Shown here: one piece after another, positions 61,848 through 64,000 of the stretch
Position numbering within the stretch: the stretch's first letter is position 1
How the letters are laid out: each line of letters begins with the position of its first letter
Origin: Stappia indica
Lineage (GTDB): Bacteria; Pseudomonadota; Alphaproteobacteria; Rhizobiales; Stappiaceae
Assembly: GCF_020177335.1 (NCBI RefSeq)
Contig: NZ_JAIVMG010000001.1
Location: forward strand, 744,001 to 808,000
Length of the DNA stretch: 64,000 nt
Direction: 5' to 3'
Program-made: the position numbers and the translations under genes
Notes under the pieces: generated by a model
The model's input: the letters and a program-made list of their open reading frames with translations, nothing else
The model's database searches: none
Told to the model about the DNA's origin: nothing

Positions 61848-62810
61848 TCACCGGCGGCGCTTCAGGGTGTACGATGGCAATTCGCCGTAGCGCCTGCGGT
61901 AGGTATCGGCGAAGCGGCCAACGTTGGTGAAGCCCCATTTCAGCGCAATGTCGGTGACGGAGCCTGACGCATCGGCGGCCAGCAGATCCTTCCGCACCCC
62001 TTCCAGCCGTAGCGCCCGCAGCCGCGCCATTGGCGTCGTGGCGCGAAAACGGCGGAAGCCGTCGAACAGGGTGCGCACGCCAACGCCGGCCGCCGCGGCG
62101 ATGTCCTCGACCGAGATTGCCCGGTCGGCATTGGCGATCATGAAGTCCTCGGCCCGGACCACATGACGCGGTGCCGACGGGCTCACCGGCGCCGCCAACG
62201 CCTCGGAATAGTTATTGCGGAACGTGGTCAGCAGCATCGTCATCAGCGTCTGCTCCAGATGCCGAATCCCCACCTGCGTCCGGAAGAACGTGTCGTCCTG
62301 ATCGATCTCCTCGATGACGAAGTTCAGCGCCCGGCGATATCCCTGATTCTCACAGGACCCGGTGGGCAACTCCGGATAGAACTCGATCGGCCGGATCACC
62401 GCATCATTCAGCAAGCTCGCGAGGTGCCGTTCCAGCGCGCTCCGGTCGACCTTCAGCACCAGATGATCGCAATTCTCGGTCCAGGTCATGTGCAGCGGCA
62501 GCGTCGCCGAGCTGATCACGCTCATGGCCGGTGAGGCCGAGACGAAGCGGTCGCCGACTTTCATCTCGCAGCCGCCACGGTCGACGGAATGCACCATGAA
62601 CCAGTTTTCCGGCTCGCCCGCGTCGATCTCCACCTCCTCGCCATAGGTGATATGGCTCAGCGCAAGCCGGCCAAGCGGCGCGAGATGCTGCCGGATCGCA
62701 AGGCCGCGCCCCCGCCCGGCATAGTCGAGACGGTGCCTGCAAAAGACCTTTCCCACCCGCTCGCGAGCCTCATCGAGATCGGATGTCTCGAAGAGGAAAT
62801 AACGCGACAT
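61848..62810 (-). CDS. AraC-family transcriptional regulator
   Basis: A regulator of about 320 residues. The N-terminal half resembles AraC-type ligand-binding domains (LDEARERVGKVFCRHRLD; LGRLALSHITYGEEVEID). The C-terminal 100 residues carry two helix-turn-helix units (ISVEDIAAAAGVGVRTLFDGFRRF; VTDIALKWGFTNVGRFADTYRRRYGE). ATG 62810 (MSRYFLFETSD) begins the family domain; an in-frame ATG at 62921 would add 37 residues but has no ribosome-binding site. It is divergent from the cupin gene at 63106 and upstream of ftrA on the same strand; its target could be either. Confidence 0.88.
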   Translation of the reverse strand: MSRYFLFETSDLDEARERVGKVFCRHRLDYAGRGRGLAIRQHLAPLGRLALSHITYGEEVEIDAGEPENWFMVHSVDRGGCEMKVGDRFVSASPAMSVISSATLPLHMTWTENCDHLVLKVDRSALERHLASLLNDAVIRPIEFYPELPTGSCENQGYRRALNFVIEEIDQDDTFFRTQVGIRHLEQTLMTMLLTTFRNNYSEALAAPVSPSAPRHVVRAEDFMIANADRAISVEDIAAAAGVGVRTLFDGFRRFRATTPMARLRALRLEGVRKDLLAADASGSVTDIALKWGFTNVGRFADTYRRRYGELPSYTLKRRR

Positions 62811-63105
62811 GGGCACGGGCGTCTCGTCTTGGTCGCTCAAGGTTCTTTCCTGCACGATCTGTACATTTCCCGCAGTAACTGGATAGAGAGGCCGCTTCGG
62901 CACCGCCATTCTTATCAACATACAATAATATGAAACGCGCGATTGGGAGGCGCGTCAAGGAGGAGAAAGAGGAGGATCGCAGGCCGCGCAAGGCGCCGCC
63001 GCGACGTCGCGCCACTGCGCGCAACACCGGAAACGGTGACCACCCGGCCCAGAGCCGCGCACGCTGCGCGCGCCCCGCCGGGACATTTCAAAAGGGAGAG
63101 AGAAA

Positions 63106-63534
63106 ATGGATTTCAGCAAGGGTCCGATGACCATCGGAGACGGTTTCCAGGGGCAGAAGTGGACGATCCTCGGGGAGCCCTATGTGCCGCTGCACATGAC
63201 CCCTTCCTCGCTGCTGATGCATGCCGAATTCGGCCCGGACAGCTTCGTTCCCACCCATCTTCATGAAACCCAGGATGAGACCCTCTACATTCTGGAGGGG
63301 GAGATGGAGTTCGAGCTGGAAGGCAAGACGATCAAGGCGGCGGCCGGCACCACGGTCACCCTGCCCATGGGCATTCCTCATGCCCTGCACAACCGGTCGG
63401 GCAAGACCGCCCGGGCACTGGTCTTCGTCTCGCCGACTGGAAAAATGTACGACTACATGGCCCGGATCGACGGGCTGAGCGATCCGGCCGAAGTGGTCCG
63501 CCTCGGCGCGGAACACGAGATCCGCTTCGTCTGA
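63106..63534 (+). CDS. Small cupin-domain protein
   Basis: A 142-residue single-cupin protein. Motif 1 is THLHETQDETLYILEGEMEF, with the HxH...E metal ligands; motif 2 is LPMGIPHALHNRSGKTA, with the second His. AAAGGGAGAG precedes ATG 63106. It is divergent from the AraC regulator, 295 bases away, and upstream of a SnoaL/NTF2-like gene, so the three may form a regulated oxidative or detoxification unit. The reaction cannot be told from sequence. Confidence 0.85.
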   Translation: MDFSKGPMTIGDGFQGQKWTILGEPYVPLHMTPSSLLMHAEFGPDSFVPTHLHETQDETLYILEGEMEFELEGKTIKAAAGTTVTLPMGIPHALHNRSGKTARALVFVSPTGKMYDYMARIDGLSDPAEVVRLGAEHEIRFV

Positions 63535-63706
63535 CCGCAAGGCCCCACGTGGGATGACCTGCGCCTGACAGCGCGCACCCCGGCCAGGGATATGACCCTG
63601 GCACCACTCCAACAACAGGCAGAGCGCACGGGTTCGGCACCGCGACCGGACAACGACCCCGTGCGCCCAGCGGGTCACGCTGCCCTCCCTGAAGGAGAGA
63701 TCCGAA

Positions 63707-64000
63707 ATGAATGTGAAATCCGTAGTCGAGGCGTTCTGGCACGGCCACAGTGCCGGCGATCATGACGCGCTCAAGACCATCGTCGCCCAAGACATCCGCT
63801 GGACGGTGGTTGGCGACACCTGCCCCATCGCCAGAACCTACGAAGGTTGGGATGGGTTCTTCGGCGAATTGCTCGGCGGACTGGCCGCCGCCTTCGTGCC
63901 GGGCACGCTGACCATGCGGCTGAAGGGACTCTATGCCGATGAGGAGCAGGGCGTCGGCATCCTGCACCTCGAAGAAACCGCCACCTTGCACAACGGCAAC
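63707..64000 (+). CDS. NTF2/SnoaL-like protein (3' end off window)
   Basis: A 98-codon open frame from ATG 63707 (AAGGAG at 63692-63697) runs to the right edge with no stop. It begins MNVKSVVEAFWHGHSAGDHD and continues IRWTVVGDTCPIARTYEG, which is the cone-shaped NTF2-like fold seen in SnoaL and ketosteroid-isomerase-like proteins. It follows the cupin gene by 172 bases on the same strand. The function is unknown, and the C-terminus is missing. Confidence 0.75.
   Translation, partial: MNVKSVVEAFWHGHSAGDHDALKTIVAQDIRWTVVGDTCPIARTYEGWDGFFGELLGGLAAAFVPGTLTMRLKGLYADEEQGVGILHLEETATLHNGN

Noticed and set aside
61714-61938. 74-codon minus-strand frame upstream of ftrA
   Set aside because: It overlaps the end of the AraC gene in another frame and runs into the A/T-rich promoter region; no support for translation.
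63583-63602. GCCAGGG/CCCTGGC hairpin between the cupin and NTF2-like genes
   Set aside because: A 7-bp stem without a T-run; possible attenuator, but not distinguishable from chance in GC-rich DNA.
1-64000. CRISPR arrays, insertion sequences, integrases, tRNA or rRNA genes
   Set aside because: I looked for repeat-spacer patterns, transposase motifs, terminal inverted repeats and tRNA-like cloverleaf sequence and saw none that I could support by eye.

Overview
The window is GC-rich, densely coded chromosomal DNA from an alphaproteobacterium, most likely Hyphomicrobiales (Rhizobiales)-like. The clues are an IolC-DUF2090 fusion with GGAA-N6-TTCC (IolR-type) sites, fused CysNC, a RkpA/RkpG-type capsule lipid pair, a KpsC/KpsS capsule set and an FtrABCD iron system. 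I see no rRNA, tRNA, insertion sequence, integrase or CRISPR array. Species identity cannot be read from the window.

Left end (1-5522, minus strand): a V/A-type ATPase operon transcribed B-D-I-K-E-DUF2764 and running off the left edge. The catalytic A subunit is not in the window. The K-ring subunit carries the ligand set of Na+-binding rotors. Next come a lone HupE/UreJ permease and a zinc alcohol dehydrogenase (5888-7661, plus), then a tightly overlapped myo-inositol catabolic operon iolC-iolD-iolE-iolB (7717-13217, minus) with two IolR-like operators upstream. Then follow an RhlE-like helicase with a strong terminator, a copper-responsive cueR-cytochrome c pair with a near-canonical CueR promoter, and a class 2 (eukaryote-like) isoleucyl-tRNA synthetase.

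Middle (19675-49485): a surface-polysaccharide region. It contains a UDP-HexNAc dehydrogenase, an AGE-family isomerase, phosphomannomutase, GDP-mannose pyrophosphorylase/PMI, a methyltransferase, a tail-fibre-like DUF2793 protein, UDP-glucose dehydrogenase, galE, the 2529-residue RkpA-type polyketide/fatty-acid synthase, its RkpG-type oxoamine-synthase partner, one KpsC, two KpsS paralogues and a Wza/KpsD-type lipoprotein. Sulfate-activation genes (cysD, cysNC) and the PAP phosphatase cysQ sit inside this region, which suggests PAPS supply for a sulfated polysaccharide. No ABC exporter (KpsMT/KpsE), sulfotransferase or nucleotide-sugar glycosyltransferase is visible here, so the locus is incomplete within the window.

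Right part (49909-64000): tamA-tamB (outer-membrane assembly/lipid transport), a succinate-semialdehyde-type dehydrogenase behind an 18-bp perfect palindrome, the ftrABCD ferrous-iron uptake operon with a Fur-like box, an AraC-family regulator, a divergent cupin, and the start of an NTF2/SnoaL-like gene cut by the right edge.

The regulatory sites that can be read directly are the CueR promoter, two IolR-type sites, the Fur box and several GC hairpins at convergent gene ends.
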